From Deltaproteobacteria bacterium (GTDB lineage: Bacteria > Myxococcota_A > Polyangia > GCA-2747355), in assembly GCA_020633415.1 (NCBI GenBank), contig JACKDQ010000006.1:186001-250000 (forward strand): a stretch of DNA of 64,000 nt, given 5' to 3'. Shown here piece after piece: positions 9,239 through 20,911 of the stretch. The number at the start of each line of letters is the position of its first letter. Within the stretch, counting starts at the first letter, position 1. The notes under the pieces were generated by a model, which searched no databases, had not been told where the DNA came from, and was given only the letters and a program-made list of their open reading frames with translations. The translations under genes and the position numbers were made by a program.

Positions 9239-10525
9239 ATGGCGTTCGACTTTCGCCTGCCCGACGTCGGAGAAGGGCTACACGAAGGAACCCTGGTCGA
9301 ATGGCTGGTCGCCGTCGGTGAGGACGTGGCCCTCGACCAGCCGTTTGCCCGGATCGAAACGGACAAGGCCGTCGTCGACCTGCCAGCGCCGCGTGCCGCA
9401 CGCGTCACCCAGCTACATTTTTCTCCCGGCGACCTGATCGAGGTCGGCCAGGTCATGATCTCGTTTAGTGGCGACGCGCCAGCAACGCGGGATGGACCAG
9501 CTGCTGATGCCGCAGCGGCACCGACCGGCAATGGGACAAGCGATTCTGCCGCGCCGGCTAGGCCGCCGTCGGTTGCAGCCCTCGAGGACAGCGACCCGCG
9601 CAGTTTCCTCGCTACACCCCATACGCGCGCCCTGGCACGCAAGCTTGGGGTCGCTCTGGCTCAAGTGAGACCAAGCGGCCGCGGCGGTCGCATCACCGAC
9701 GAAGACGTTGAGCGCGCCGCCCAACAGCCGGTCGCTGCTACTCGTCCAACGACTGCGACGCCCGCTGCCCCATCGGCGGTAACGGCACCCCCTCGCGCGG
9801 TACCGCAGGTGATCGGAGAGGAGCGAGAGGAGCGCCAGCCGCTCAGCCATCTTCGTCGCGTCATCGCAAACGCGATGGCGCACAGCAAACGCACCGCTGC
9901 GCACGTCACCCATGTCGACGAAGCAGACGTCACCGATCTGCTTGCGATCCAGAAGCGCGCCTGCCAACACATCGAAACCAAGGGCGGCCCCAAACTGACC
10001 CTGTTGCCCTACTTCATCAAGGCTGCGGCCAGCGCGTTGATCGATCACCCGCTGCTCAACGCGAGCTACGACGAAGACGCTCAAGAGATCGTCTATAAGC
10101 ACCACCGCCATATCGGTGTCGCTGTCGACACCGCCGATGGTCTGGTCGTGCCAGTGATTCGCCATGCAGACCAAAAGGACCTGCTGACGATCGCCAGCGA
10201 GTTGGCCGATATCGCCGAGCGTGCGCGCCGGCGCCAGCTGACGCTCGACGAACTGAAAGGAGCAACCTTCACGCTGAGCAGCCTCGGGCCGTTGGGCGGA
10301 GCATTTGCCACGCCGATCATCCACCACCCCGAGTTGGCGATCGTCGGACTGCACGCGATCAAGGATCGTCCGGCGGTGGTCGATGGCCAGGTCTTGCCGC
10401 GCAAGACGATGTTCATCTCCTGCTCGTACGACCACCGAATTATCGACGGTGCTGTGGCCGCTCGCTTCATGCACGACTTTCTTGAAATGGTCCAGAAGCC
10501 GGACCTGCTGATGCTACGGCTATAG
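9239..10525 (+). CDS. pdhC: Dihydrolipoamide acyltransferase (E2)
   Basis: 428 residues in the classical E2 order. One lipoyl domain spans 1-76 with Lys43 in ETDKAVVD. A Pro/Ala linker follows. A peripheral-subunit-binding domain at about 122-160 contains TPHTRALARKLGV and GRGGRITDEDV. After a second Pro/Ala/Thr linker comes the catalytic acyltransferase domain from about 195 to the end, with the active-site DHRIIDG near residue 400. It transfers the acyl group from lipoamide to CoA and forms the core of the complex. Only one lipoyl domain is present. Substrate class (acetyl or branched acyl) cannot be settled from sequence by eye. Confidence 0.92.
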   Translation: MAFDFRLPDVGEGLHEGTLVEWLVAVGEDVALDQPFARIETDKAVVDLPAPRAARVTQLHFSPGDLIEVGQVMISFSGDAPATRDGPAADAAAAPTGNGTSDSAAPARPPSVAALEDSDPRSFLATPHTRALARKLGVALAQVRPSGRGGRITDEDVERAAQQPVAATRPTTATPAAPSAVTAPPRAVPQVIGEEREERQPLSHLRRVIANAMAHSKRTAAHVTHVDEADVTDLLAIQKRACQHIETKGGPKLTLLPYFIKAAASALIDHPLLNASYDEDAQEIVYKHHRHIGVAVDTADGLVVPVIRHADQKDLLTIASELADIAERARRRQLTLDELKGATFTLSSLGPLGGAFATPIIHHPELAIVGLHAIKDRPAVVDGQVLPRKTMFISCSYDHRIIDGAVAARFMHDFLEMVQKPDLLMLRL

Positions 10526-10536
10526 CGGAGTCAGCG

Positions 10537-11937
10537 ATGGTCGTCGGTATTCCAACTCAGGACTGTGATGTCGCGGTGATCGGTGGCGGACCCGGTGGGT
10601 ATCTCGCAGCGATTCGCCTAGCGCAGCAAAAGAAGCGCGTGTTGTTGATCGACGGGCGGCCCACGCTCGGCGGTCTGTGCCTCAACGAGGGCTGCATCCC
10701 CTCCAAGGCACTGATCCACGCAGCTAACTTGGTGACCGAGGTCGCCGAGGCGGAAGCTTTCGGACTAACGTTCGGCCGACCCAAGCTAAACCTCAGCAAG
10801 CTGATCGGCTGGAAGGACGGGATCGTCGAGAAACTGACCGGCGGCGTCCGTTCGTTGGTCAAGCGCGCCGGCGGTGAGCTGCTGCAGGGACGCGCACGCT
10901 TTATCGACACCACACAACTCGAGGTCGAAACCGCTGACGGGCTGCTGCGCGTCAGCTTCGAGCAGGCGGTGATCGCTGCGGGGACGATCCCGCTAGAGCT
11001 GCCGAACTTTCCGCTCGACGGCAAGCGCGTTGTCGGCTCACGAGAAGCGCTGTCGCCGAGCGACCTGCCACAACGACTGCTGGTGATCGGCGCCGGCTAC
11101 ATCGGCCTCGAACTGGGCTCGGTCTACGCGAAACTTGGCTGCAAGGTGCAAATCATCGACGTGCTGCCCGACCTGCTGCCATCACTCGATCGCGATGTCG
11201 TACGCGTGCTAGCACGCCGGCTCAAGAAGCTTGGCGTCGACCTGCTGCTCGGTCATCGTGCCGAGCGTCTCGACGGTCAGTGCGTTTATGTGACGAACAA
11301 TCAGGGACAGTCCCGTCAACTCAGCGCCGACCGCACGATCGTCTGCATCGGTCGCAAGCCGAACTCGGCCGCCCTCGACTTGGAAAAGGCCGGGGTAGAG
11401 ACCGACCCGCGCGGCTTCATCGTTGTCGACGAGCAACTGCGCAGCTCCGCCGATCACATCTATGCGATCGGAGATATCACGCCAGGACCACCGCTGGCTC
11501 ACCGCGCATACCGTCAGGCCGAAGTTGCCGCGGCCGCGATCTGCGGTGAGGCGGTCGGCTATGACAACGTGGCGATCCCCGCGGTAATCTACACCGATCC
11601 CGAGATCGCTATCGTCGGCCTCAGCGAGCAAGAAGCGCGCGCACGAAATATCGACGTGCAAGTCGGTACGTTTTCACTTCGCGCGTCGGGGCGGGCGATG
11701 ACCCTTGGCGCCACTGAAGGACTGGTCAAGGTCACGCTCGAGCGAGAAACCGAACGACTACTGGGCGTGCAGATCGTTGCACCATCGGCGAGCGAGATGA
11801 TCGGCGAGGCCACGCTAGCCCTCGAGATGGCCGCCTTTGCCGATGACCTCAGTCAAACGATCCATGCGCACCCCACCTTAAGTGAAGCTGTTCAAGAAGC
11901 AACGCTCAATGCGTTGGGCAAGGGTGCTCACGCCTGA
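10537..11937 (+). CDS. lpdA: Dihydrolipoamide dehydrogenase (E3)
   Basis: 466 residues, ATG 10537 preceded by GGAG. FAD-binding GGGPGGYLAAIRLAQ near the N-terminus is followed by the redox-active disulfide in GGLCLNEGCIPSKAL. The NAD-binding GAGYIGLELGSVYAKLG lies mid-protein, and YAIGDI, the second FAD motif, follows. The dimerisation domain ends with the His-Glu motif HAHPTLSEAVQEA. It reoxidises dihydrolipoamide on E2 and makes NADH. It is the last gene of the four-gene operon, 11 bases after E2; the same E3 could also serve other lipoyl complexes. Confidence 0.95.
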   Translation: MVVGIPTQDCDVAVIGGGPGGYLAAIRLAQQKKRVLLIDGRPTLGGLCLNEGCIPSKALIHAANLVTEVAEAEAFGLTFGRPKLNLSKLIGWKDGIVEKLTGGVRSLVKRAGGELLQGRARFIDTTQLEVETADGLLRVSFEQAVIAAGTIPLELPNFPLDGKRVVGSREALSPSDLPQRLLVIGAGYIGLELGSVYAKLGCKVQIIDVLPDLLPSLDRDVVRVLARRLKKLGVDLLLGHRAERLDGQCVYVTNNQGQSRQLSADRTIVCIGRKPNSAALDLEKAGVETDPRGFIVVDEQLRSSADHIYAIGDITPGPPLAHRAYRQAEVAAAAICGEAVGYDNVAIPAVIYTDPEIAIVGLSEQEARARNIDVQVGTFSLRASGRAMTLGATEGLVKVTLERETERLLGVQIVAPSASEMIGEATLALEMAAFADDLSQTIHAHPTLSEAVQEATLNALGKGAHA

Positions 11938-11950
11938 GCGCAGCAGCCGG

Positions 11951-12499
11951 TTAGTCAACGCCGACAGCGCGCCAACTCTCGATCGGTGGATAGGGGCTGT
12001 TCACCTCCGCCGGCTCAAGCCGCGGAGGCGCGTGCCCATCGAGGATCGCCAAGGCCCACGCCGCGGCGAACGTATGGTGGCCATCGAAGATCACGCCACG
12101 CCGGTCGATCTTTACCGGTTTGAGCGGCAGCCAGCCGTTCTTTGCCATCGTGTACTTGAGCTGAATCAACCAGCCGGTCAGGCGGTGCCCCGGCTTAATT
12201 CCGGTTTGCTCCATCGCCGCGCAGATCGCGCGCCAGTTGCTGGCCACCTCGTCGCCGCAATAGGCACCATAGAGATCCCACTGGCGTTTGAGTGGCTGAC
12301 CCTTGCGGATATGCGGCGGGTTAACACTGGTATAGGCGTCACCGTAAGCCTGCGTGCCCTTGCCGGCTTTGAGTCGGTAGCCAAAGGCGTTTCGCAAATG
12401 GAAGTTGGGTACACGCGCTTCGGCTGACCCAATCGATCCCCAATACAGCAGCCCGGCGACAGTGGCGAGCAGGGCGGCACTATTTTTTGACGGCGACAT
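11951..12499 (-). CDS. Exported protein with ParB-like DGHH motif, unknown function
   Basis: 182 residues from ATG 12499. The N-terminus (residues 1-28, AALLATVAGLLYWGSIGSAEA) is a signal peptide. The mature protein carries GVIFDGHHTFAAAWALA near its C-terminal third, resembling the DGHHR(L)AAA core of ParB/sulfiredoxin-like domains. In that family this loop binds nucleotides, usually CTP or ATP. An exported version is odd, because such domains normally work in the cytoplasm. The remainder (NPPHIRKGQPLKRQWDLYG, NWRAICAAMEQTGIKPGH) is not recognised. It converges on the E3 gene, 13 bases away. Confidence 0.65.
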   Translation of the reverse strand: MSPSKNSAALLATVAGLLYWGSIGSAEARVPNFHLRNAFGYRLKAGKGTQAYGDAYTSVNPPHIRKGQPLKRQWDLYGAYCGDEVASNWRAICAAMEQTGIKPGHRLTGWLIQLKYTMAKNGWLPLKPVKIDRRGVIFDGHHTFAAAWALAILDGHAPPRLEPAEVNSPYPPIESWRAVGVD

Positions 12500-12717
12500 C
12501 TGGCGGCGGTGCTCCGAAGGCTATCCAGCTGCCTCGCTTCCAGAGCAAGCTGCGTACCAAGGATGCCCAGCGGTTCATCTGTCTAAGAAATTGTTTTTGT
12601 TTCAGATTTTTGTCTAGGAATCGCGCTGGCAACCTAAGTCGCCACCGAAACGCAGATGGTCTGACGGACAATGCGTGGCCAATCACCTGCGCCAGCTGGG
12701 CTGCCCACAGCGCGCGG
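12500..12717. other. Intergenic region between two leftward genes
   Basis: 218 bases with no convincing ORF. It includes a T-rich patch near 12590-12615 and should hold the promoter of the exported DGHH protein. Confidence 0.4.
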
Positions 12718-13575
12718 CTAGGGCTCAAACTCCATCGCGTAGCTGCAGGGCTCGCACGCCGGATCGGTATGTGGCCCGCTGAGCTTGCGTACGCGCACCA
12801 ACAGCGTGCCGTCGTCATTGGCTAGGGCGAACGATCCACAGTCGTCCGGGGGATTGACGGTAATCTTCTGACCACCATTGGCCGTCTTGGTTTCCGAAGC
12901 CAGCTTCTTGCCGTTGCTGCAAACGTACACACCCCAAAGTTCGTAGCTCGCACCAGCGGGCATGTTGCTCAAATCGAGCCGCGCCCAGCCGTTGAGTGTG
13001 CCGAAGGTCGTATCTTTGATCCCCATCTTGAAATAGCTGGGCCGACCATTAGACCGGTCCGTCGGCGCAACGAGATGAAGACGATCATCGGAAGCGAGGC
13101 GAAAGCCGTCGCGGCGAAACTGGCTGGCGCTGTCGTTGTACGTGCCGACGTCGAGCGCGAGCTGTTCGCTCGAGTGGATCGCCTTGTCTTGATACTCGCA
13201 GCCGTCGCTAACCTGACCATTAACGTCGTAATACTCGCCCTTGCACTGGATTTCGCACTGACCGGCGTTACAGACACGCGCAGTCCCGGCGTTGTCGAGA
13301 CCGGGGCAACGATCGCCACAGGCTGAACAGTCATCTGCCGTGCCGATCAGCGGGCAAGTCATGCTATCGACGGCTAGATCGGCCGCAGCAGCGTCGAGCG
13401 AGAAGTCGAACCGCGCCCCGTCGGAAAACAGCGCCAGGTCGGCGGCGCCGGTGTCGGGCGCAGCATCTCGCATCGGTGGCGTCGTCGCATCGCTGCAGGC
13501 GGCCATGCAAACCAGCGCCAAGGCGGCGGCCAGCAAGACAAGTGACAAGCTGCTGCGGTCGAAGCGTACCTTCAT
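12718..13575 (-). CDS. Lipoprotein, paralogue of the adjacent upstream lipoprotein
   Basis: 285 residues. Signal with lipobox (LALVCMAAC), then an Asp/Ala-rich linker of about 60 residues, then a Cys-rich segment (CPLIGTADDCSACGDRCPG, ARVCNAGQCEIQCKGEYYDVN) and a beta-rich C-terminal domain (GRPSYFKMGI, ASYELWGVYVCSNG, GTLLVRVRKLSG). The same order with related motifs is seen in the neighbour at 13572-14414, so these are diverged tandem duplicates. Start and stop overlap by ATGA. The C-terminal half looks like a beta-sandwich seen in secreted Myxococcota proteins, but no named family is recognised. It is probably displayed on the outer membrane. Confidence 0.8.
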   Translation of the reverse strand: MKVRFDRSSLSLVLLAAALALVCMAACSDATTPPMRDAAPDTGAADLALFSDGARFDFSLDAAAADLAVDSMTCPLIGTADDCSACGDRCPGLDNAGTARVCNAGQCEIQCKGEYYDVNGQVSDGCEYQDKAIHSSEQLALDVGTYNDSASQFRRDGFRLASDDRLHLVAPTDRSNGRPSYFKMGIKDTTFGTLNGWARLDLSNMPAGASYELWGVYVCSNGKKLASETKTANGGQKITVNPPDDCGSFALANDDGTLLVRVRKLSGPHTDPACEPCSYAMEFEP

Positions 13576-14414
13576 GGGTTGATCGAACCGCTGTACTGAG
13601 CCGCGCTGTGGTCGCCTTTTAGCTTGCGCACCCAGACAATTACCGTCCCGCTATCGTCACCCGAGGCGTTACCACTACCGTCACAATCGATCTTCTCGGC
13701 GATCTTGGTCGTGCCTTGATTGGTCACCGTTTGCGTAAAGGGCCCCAATGGGCTCTGCGGATTCTGATCGCAAATGTACTTCATGCTGACCTCCACCTCG
13801 ACAGAAGCCGGCAACGCAGCAAGTGACAGGCTGACCTCGGCTTGCGTATTGCCAAGGGTCTTGTCGATCACATGGAGCTTGAAGTAGTCGGGCCGGCCGG
13901 TTGGGCGCGGCGAAGGAGATGAGACGTGCGTCCGATCATCGGAGAGCAATGTACCGGAAAAGGCGACTTTGGCATTCCAATCGGGCACGCTTCCCAAGTC
14001 TTTGGCATTGTTCTCCGAGGCCTGGATCGTGGTGTCTTCGACTTCGCAGCCATCATCAAGCTTGCCGTTGACGTCGTAGAACTCGCCCTGACAAGCGATC
14101 GCGCAGCTACCGATACAGACGACCTGAGCGCTGGCCGCATTGGTCGTCGGCGGCGCACATTTGTCGCCGCAATCCGTGCAATTGTCGACGGTGCCGATCA
14201 CACATCCGCCATCGCCAAATGTTAGATCGGCTACCAGGCCATCGGCGCCTGGCAGGTCAGCCTTGGCATCGCTAAGGCTCGAGCCATCGCCGCCACCGTC
14301 GGTCGTGACTTGGCCGTCTCGTTGTGATCCGCCGTCAAACTTTGGCGGGGGCACATCGTCGTCGCAGGCTGTCGCGCCTAACGTCAAGAGCAGCACGAAG
14401 CTCAAGCGGTTCAT
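13572..14414 (-). CDS. Lipoprotein, paralogue of the adjacent downstream lipoprotein
   Basis: 280 residues. Lipobox GATAC after a hydrophobic N-terminus, then an Asp/Gly-rich linker and a Cys-rich block (CVIGTVDNCTDCGDKC, VVCIGSCAIACQGEFYDVNG), then a beta-rich domain with GRPDYFKLHV and GTVIVWVRKLKGDHS. It shares CQGEFYDVNG-like, RPxYFK and VRKLxG landmarks with the next gene. It overlaps the upstream desulfhydrase-like gene by 4 bases (ATGA) and the downstream paralogue by 4 bases. This is a strict three-gene operon, so the lipoproteins are co-translated with a PLP enzyme, an unusual pairing whose meaning is unclear. Confidence 0.8.
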   Translation of the reverse strand: MNRLSFVLLLTLGATACDDDVPPPKFDGGSQRDGQVTTDGGGDGSSLSDAKADLPGADGLVADLTFGDGGCVIGTVDNCTDCGDKCAPPTTNAASAQVVCIGSCAIACQGEFYDVNGKLDDGCEVEDTTIQASENNAKDLGSVPDWNAKVAFSGTLLSDDRTHVSSPSPRPTGRPDYFKLHVIDKTLGNTQAEVSLSLAALPASVEVEVSMKYICDQNPQSPLGPFTQTVTNQGTTKIAEKIDCDGSGNASGDDSGTVIVWVRKLKGDHSAAQYSGSINP

Positions 14415-15391
14415 ATCAGGCTCCTTAGTTGTTCCGACTTGGCAAACAGTCCAAAAATGCCGCCGGTGTGAAGAAAGACGATCGGACTAGCCAAGCTTCG
14501 CCCCCGCTTTAGCTCATTGAGCAAGCCGAACCATGCTTTGCCCGAATAGACAGGATCGGTGACGATGCCCTCGCTGCGAGCAAGCGCGAGCATTTCTTGC
14601 AGCTCCTCATCACGACTGAGCGCGTAGCCGAGGCCGACGTAGTCTTCCCAGATCTCAATGCCCTCGGGCTCGGTCGCTACGTCGACATCGTAGCGTTGTG
14701 CCATCTGGTTGAGGATGTCGCTGATCCGCTGCTGAAAGGTGGCGCGATCGTCACAAACGCAGATGCCGACGATGCGATAGGGCAGGCTGAGCAGCCGACA
14801 GCCGGCGATCAACCCAGCCACTGTTCCGCCCGACCCGCAAGCGGTAACAATGGTTAGCGGGCGATCGCCAAACTCAGCAGCGAGCTCTTCGGCGCAACGC
14901 ACGTACCCCCACGCGCCGACAGCGTCGGAGCCCCCCTCAGCGATCGCGTAATACCCACGCTGTTCGGCAGCCTCAGCCAATAGCCGCTCGCGATGCTGAT
15001 ATTGCTCGGCGGATATCCACTCGATCGAGGCCCCAGCCATCGTTGCCAAAAGTGGGTTGCCGGAGATTGCAGGCGGCTGCTGCGGATCGGCAACGCGCAA
15101 CAACAAGTGACAACCGAGGCCGAGGCGCGCAGCAGCGATCGCTGTTGCGCGAGCATGGTTGCTCTGCTCACCACCGCAGGTCACCACGCCCGTGACGGCC
15201 CCGTCGAGCGCGTCGGCCAGCAGAAACTCGAGTTTGCGAACCTTGTTTCCCGATAGCGCCACGCCACTCAAGTCGTCGCGTTTGATCATCAACTCGCGAC
15301 CGACTGCTTGAGAGACACGCGGCAAGGTATCGACCGGTGTGGGCAGGTTGGCTAGGTCAACGGCGGAGGGATAGGGAATGCGCTTCACCAC
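14411..15391 (-). CDS. dcyD: PLP-dependent D-cysteine desulfhydrase / ACC deaminase family
   Basis: 326 residues from GTG 15391. The fold-type II PLP family is shown by IKRDDLSG, the PLP lysine in LSGNKVRKLEFLLADAL (Lys50), GGEQSNHARATAIAAARLG and the phosphate loop ACGSGGTVAGLIAGC. The C-terminal FLHTGGIFGLF matches the family. D-cysteine desulfhydrase releases sulfide, pyruvate and ammonia from D-cysteine; ACC deaminase is the sister activity, so specificity is inferred only. The gene leads an operon with two lipoproteins and diverges from mutA across 122 bases. Confidence 0.85.
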   Translation of the reverse strand: MVKRIPYPSAVDLANLPTPVDTLPRVSQAVGRELMIKRDDLSGVALSGNKVRKLEFLLADALDGAVTGVVTCGGEQSNHARATAIAAARLGLGCHLLLRVADPQQPPAISGNPLLATMAGASIEWISAEQYQHRERLLAEAAEQRGYYAIAEGGSDAVGAWGYVRCAEELAAEFGDRPLTIVTACGSGGTVAGLIAGCRLLSLPYRIVGICVCDDRATFQQRISDILNQMAQRYDVDVATEPEGIEIWEDYVGLGYALSRDEELQEMLALARSEGIVTDPVYSGKAWFGLLNELKRGRSLASPIVFLHTGGIFGLFAKSEQLRSLI

Positions 15392-15513
15392 GCTAGTATA
15401 GCCGTATTTTCGGCAAGGTCAGCGCTGACTCTCAACCGGCGCTCCGCCTTTTTCCTAGCGCGAAAAAAGCGTAATATCTGGCCCCCCGATGCGCCGCCGC
15501 GAAAGGCCCTCTG

Positions 15514-17504
15514 ATGTCGAGCCCCTTAAGAGAACTTGAACTACGTTTTGGCGTGACCGAGCGCACAGCCTGGCGCAAAGCGGTCGATGGCATTTTGGCC
15601 GGCGCCGACTTTCAGCACAAGATGGTCTCGCAAGCCGAAGACTGCTTGGAAATCGCACCGCTGTATACGATCGAAGACGCGCTCGATCCGGCCGGCGCAC
15701 CCGGCGCGCCGCCGTACCTGCGCGGCCCGCGTGCGAGCAGTGCGCCGTGGCAGATCGTCGCGATGATCGACGCCCCTGACCGTCAAGCGGCCCGGGGCCA
15801 AGTGGACGTTGCGCTGCGCGCGGGGGCCGAGGCGCTCAAGTTGCGCTTCGATCGGAGTGTGCGCGATGGCGTGTGTGATGGCGGCGCCGCCGATGGGCTA
15901 TTGATCGACACCCGCGACCAGCTCGACGCACTGCTTGCCCCGGTGGACCTCGGCAAGACAGCCCTGCTGCTCGATGCCGGGGCCAACGCACTCCCGGTTG
16001 TCGCCGCGCTGATCGACGTCGCCGAGGGGCGGGGTATCGACCCGGCCCAGCTGCGACTGAGCAGTGGCCAGGATCCGCTCGGCGCACTGGCTCGCGATGG
16101 TCGACTCGCCACTTCACTCGACGACGCATTCGCCCAATCTGCTGAGCTCTGCTCGGCAACCAGCGAGTTTTCCGCGATCACCAACGTCAGCTGCTGCACC
16201 AGCGCATATCGCGATGCGGGCGCCAACGCCGCCAATGAGCTGGCCTACGGCATCGCCACGGCGATCGAATACCTACGCCAGTTGACCGCTGCCGGCCTTG
16301 GTCTCGATCACGCAGCGAGCCAAGTGGCCTTTTGCCTCAGCGTTAGTTCGGATATCTTCGTCGAGATCGCTAAGCTGCGCGCCGCCCGGTTGCTATGGGC
16401 TAACGCCGTCAGGGCCTGCGGTGGCAATGACGACAGCCAGCGGATGCGCCTGCACACCCAAACCGCCCGACGCTACCGCACAAAGCGCGATAGCTGGAAC
16501 AACATGCTGCGCGCCACGGGCGAGGTCTTTGCGGCGGCGGCTGGCGGGGCCGAGAGCATCGCAGTCACGTCGTTCACGCTTGAGCAGGGCATTCACGATC
16601 CTTTGGCCGATCGGGTGGCCTGCACCACACAACAGGTCTTGCGCGAGGAGTCCCATCTGCACCGCGTCGTCGATCCCGCCGGCGGGAGTTGGTTCATCGA
16701 GCGCCTGACCCTCGATCTTGCACAGCACGCTTGGCAGAAGGTTCAAGCTATCGAACGCGCTGGCGGAATGATCCACCAACTGCAGGCTGGGACTGTCCAA
16801 GCCGAGCTGGCCGGGCGTCGAACTGCACAGCAGAGCGCCGCGGCACGCGGCAAGTTGCCGATGGTCGGCGCGACTCACTTCGCCTTGCTCGACGAGACCA
16901 CCGCCAAAGCCCCGCCCCAAGCGGTTATCCGCGCCACAGTTGGTGCGCCACCGACCGAGACGGCGGGCGACAACCGGTTTACAGCAGGAAAGCACGCCAG
17001 CTTTTCCGCGCTGGCGGCGGCCAGCGCCTTGGCAGAGCCTGCGACCATCGCAGCGATCGAGCCCGCGTTGATCACCGCTGATTTCGATGAGCTGCGCGAT
17101 CGCGCGGATGCCCATCTAGCTGCGCACGGGCACCGACCCGCGCTCGCGCTGATCGCCGTCGGGTCGTTGGCCGAGCTGCAACCGCGGATCGACTTCGCCC
17201 GTACCACCCTTGCCGCTGGGGGAATCGAGCTCGTTGGCGAGACGCCGCATGCCGATGCTGCACAGGCGTTGGCCTCAGCAAGAGAACGCACCCAGGCTGG
17301 CGGCTACCTGATCTGCGCCAGCGATGCGACCTACGCGGAGCTGCTGCCGTCGCTGCTCGATAAGATCGACGCCGCTCGCCCGATCGCTATCGCCGGCCCA
17401 GCGGTTACAGCGACCAGCCGACCGATCCACGCGCTCAACCTGCGCTGCGACCGCATCGCAGTGCTGCAAGCACTCCAGCAGCAACTCGGCGTGGAGGCCA
17501 GCCG

Positions 17505-17508
<4 letters not shown>
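15514..17508 (+). CDS. mutA: Methylmalonyl-CoA mutase small (beta) subunit
   Basis: 664 residues, ATG 15514 with AAAGG seven bases upstream. It has the TIM-barrel methylmalonyl-CoA mutase fold (LRGPRASSAPWQIVAMID, ISSDIFVEIAKLRAARLLW-like segment, AGGSWFIERLTLDLA), but the C-terminal B12-type domain lacks the DxHxxG cobalamin-ligand motif, as expected for the non-catalytic subunit. It pairs with MutB, whose gene starts inside its stop codon (ATGA overlap at 17505-17508). The heterodimer interconverts succinyl-CoA and (R)-methylmalonyl-CoA in propionate, odd-chain and Val/Ile catabolism. Confidence 0.9.
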
Positions 17509-19625
<2,117 letters not shown>

Positions 19626-19686
19626 CCGTGCCACAACGCTACCCAGCCGTGCGCATCGGCAGCCAGCCGGGCGGCGGAGCATCGGC

Positions 19687-20682
19687 TTAGTCGCCGAGGA
19701 AGGCCGCCAGCAGACGCCGCGCCGCAACGGTCGCCGGCAGCTCTCCATCGCGCACAGTCTGCTCCAGCAGGCTCAACTGCGTGGCAACGCGGGGATCGTG
19801 ACGAAAGCGCTCGGTGAGGGCTTGCTCGACGGTGCGCCACATCCAATTGATCTGCTGGCTGGAGCGCCGGACTGCTCGCTGGCCGCTGGTCACGGTGTGC
19901 ACGCGGTGCTGCTCGATGCACTGCCAGAGCTCATCGAAGCCTTGCTCGGCCAGCGCGCTACAGGTCAGCACGGGAACTTTCCAGCCCTCGACGACCGGTG
20001 GCAGGTAGCGCAACGCGGATTCTAACTCGACGCGGGCCCTGCTCGCTCGCTCGAGGTTGTCGCCATCGGCTTTGTTGATCGCCACCAGGTCGGCCAACTC
20101 CAACACGCCACGCTTGATGCCCTGGAGCGAGTCGCCGGCACCAGCGAGCATCAGCAGCAAGAAGAAGTCGACCATCTCGGCGACCATCGTTTCCGATTGG
20201 CCAACGCCCACGGTCTCAACCAGCACCACATCATAGCCGGCAGCTTCAACGACAACGATCGCTTCGCGGGTCTTGCGCGCCACGCCACCGAGCGAGCCAG
20301 CTGACGGCGACGGTCGAATGAATGCGCTGGCATCGCGCGACAGTTCGACCATCCGCGTCTTGTCACCCAAAATGCTGCCGCCGCTGATCGCGCTGCTCGG
20401 ATCGATCGCCAAGACCGCGACCTTGTGACCACGCCCGGTCAACTGCTTGCCGAAAAACTCGATAAAGGTGCTCTTTCCCACGCCGGGCACACCGGTGACA
20501 CCGATGCGCTGGGCGTCCACACCGAGCACTGTCAGCTCAGCCAATAGCTGCTCGGCCGCCTGACGATGCGTCGCTGCATCGCTTTCGACAAGGGTGATCG
20601 CCCGTCCGATGCTGGCGCGATCGCCCGCTGTCACGCCAGCGATCAACTGAGCGACATCGACACTGGGGGGTATCTTGGCCAT
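19687..20682 (-). CDS. meaB: MeaB/ArgK-type G-protein chaperone of methylmalonyl-CoA mutase
   Basis: 331 residues. P-loop GVTGVPGVGKSTFIE at about 60-74, then VLAIDPSSAISGGSILGDKTRM, FIRPSPSAGSLGGVARKT, VETVGVGQSE and the NKAD base-recognition motif. These are hallmarks of the ArgK/MeaB family, which loads and protects adenosylcobalamin on methylmalonyl-CoA mutase using GTP hydrolysis; the old ArgK kinase name is obsolete. It converges on mutB. A second, fused G-domain of this type sits in IcmF nearby, so each mutase has its own chaperone. Confidence 0.93.
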   Translation of the reverse strand: MAKIPPSVDVAQLIAGVTAGDRASIGRAITLVESDAATHRQAAEQLLAELTVLGVDAQRIGVTGVPGVGKSTFIEFFGKQLTGRGHKVAVLAIDPSSAISGGSILGDKTRMVELSRDASAFIRPSPSAGSLGGVARKTREAIVVVEAAGYDVVLVETVGVGQSETMVAEMVDFFLLLMLAGAGDSLQGIKRGVLELADLVAINKADGDNLERASRARVELESALRYLPPVVEGWKVPVLTCSALAEQGFDELWQCIEQHRVHTVTSGQRAVRRSSQQINWMWRTVEQALTERFRHDPRVATQLSLLEQTVRDGELPATVAARRLLAAFLGD

Positions 20683-20911
20683 TTACGCCAGTTTATCGCA
20701 AAACCGATCGATTGGCGCCTTACCGTCTGTGTTGCGGACAGCCGACCGGCAACTGCCACCACCGCCGCGGCGGTCGCCCGTCGAGCTGCTCGCTGGTGCC
20801 AAAGAGAAAGCCCTGAAAACCGTTGGCTTCGCACTGGGCGATCCGCCGTGGCGATTTGCACGGTTCTTGCTTTAGCGAGATCCACCAAAGCGCTGTTTAA
20901 GGAGGAGCATC

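Noticed and set aside
9413..10474. 353-codon open frame antisense to the E2 gene
   Set aside because: The E2 reading has complete catalytic and lipoyl motifs; the antisense frame is a by-product of GC-rich codon use.
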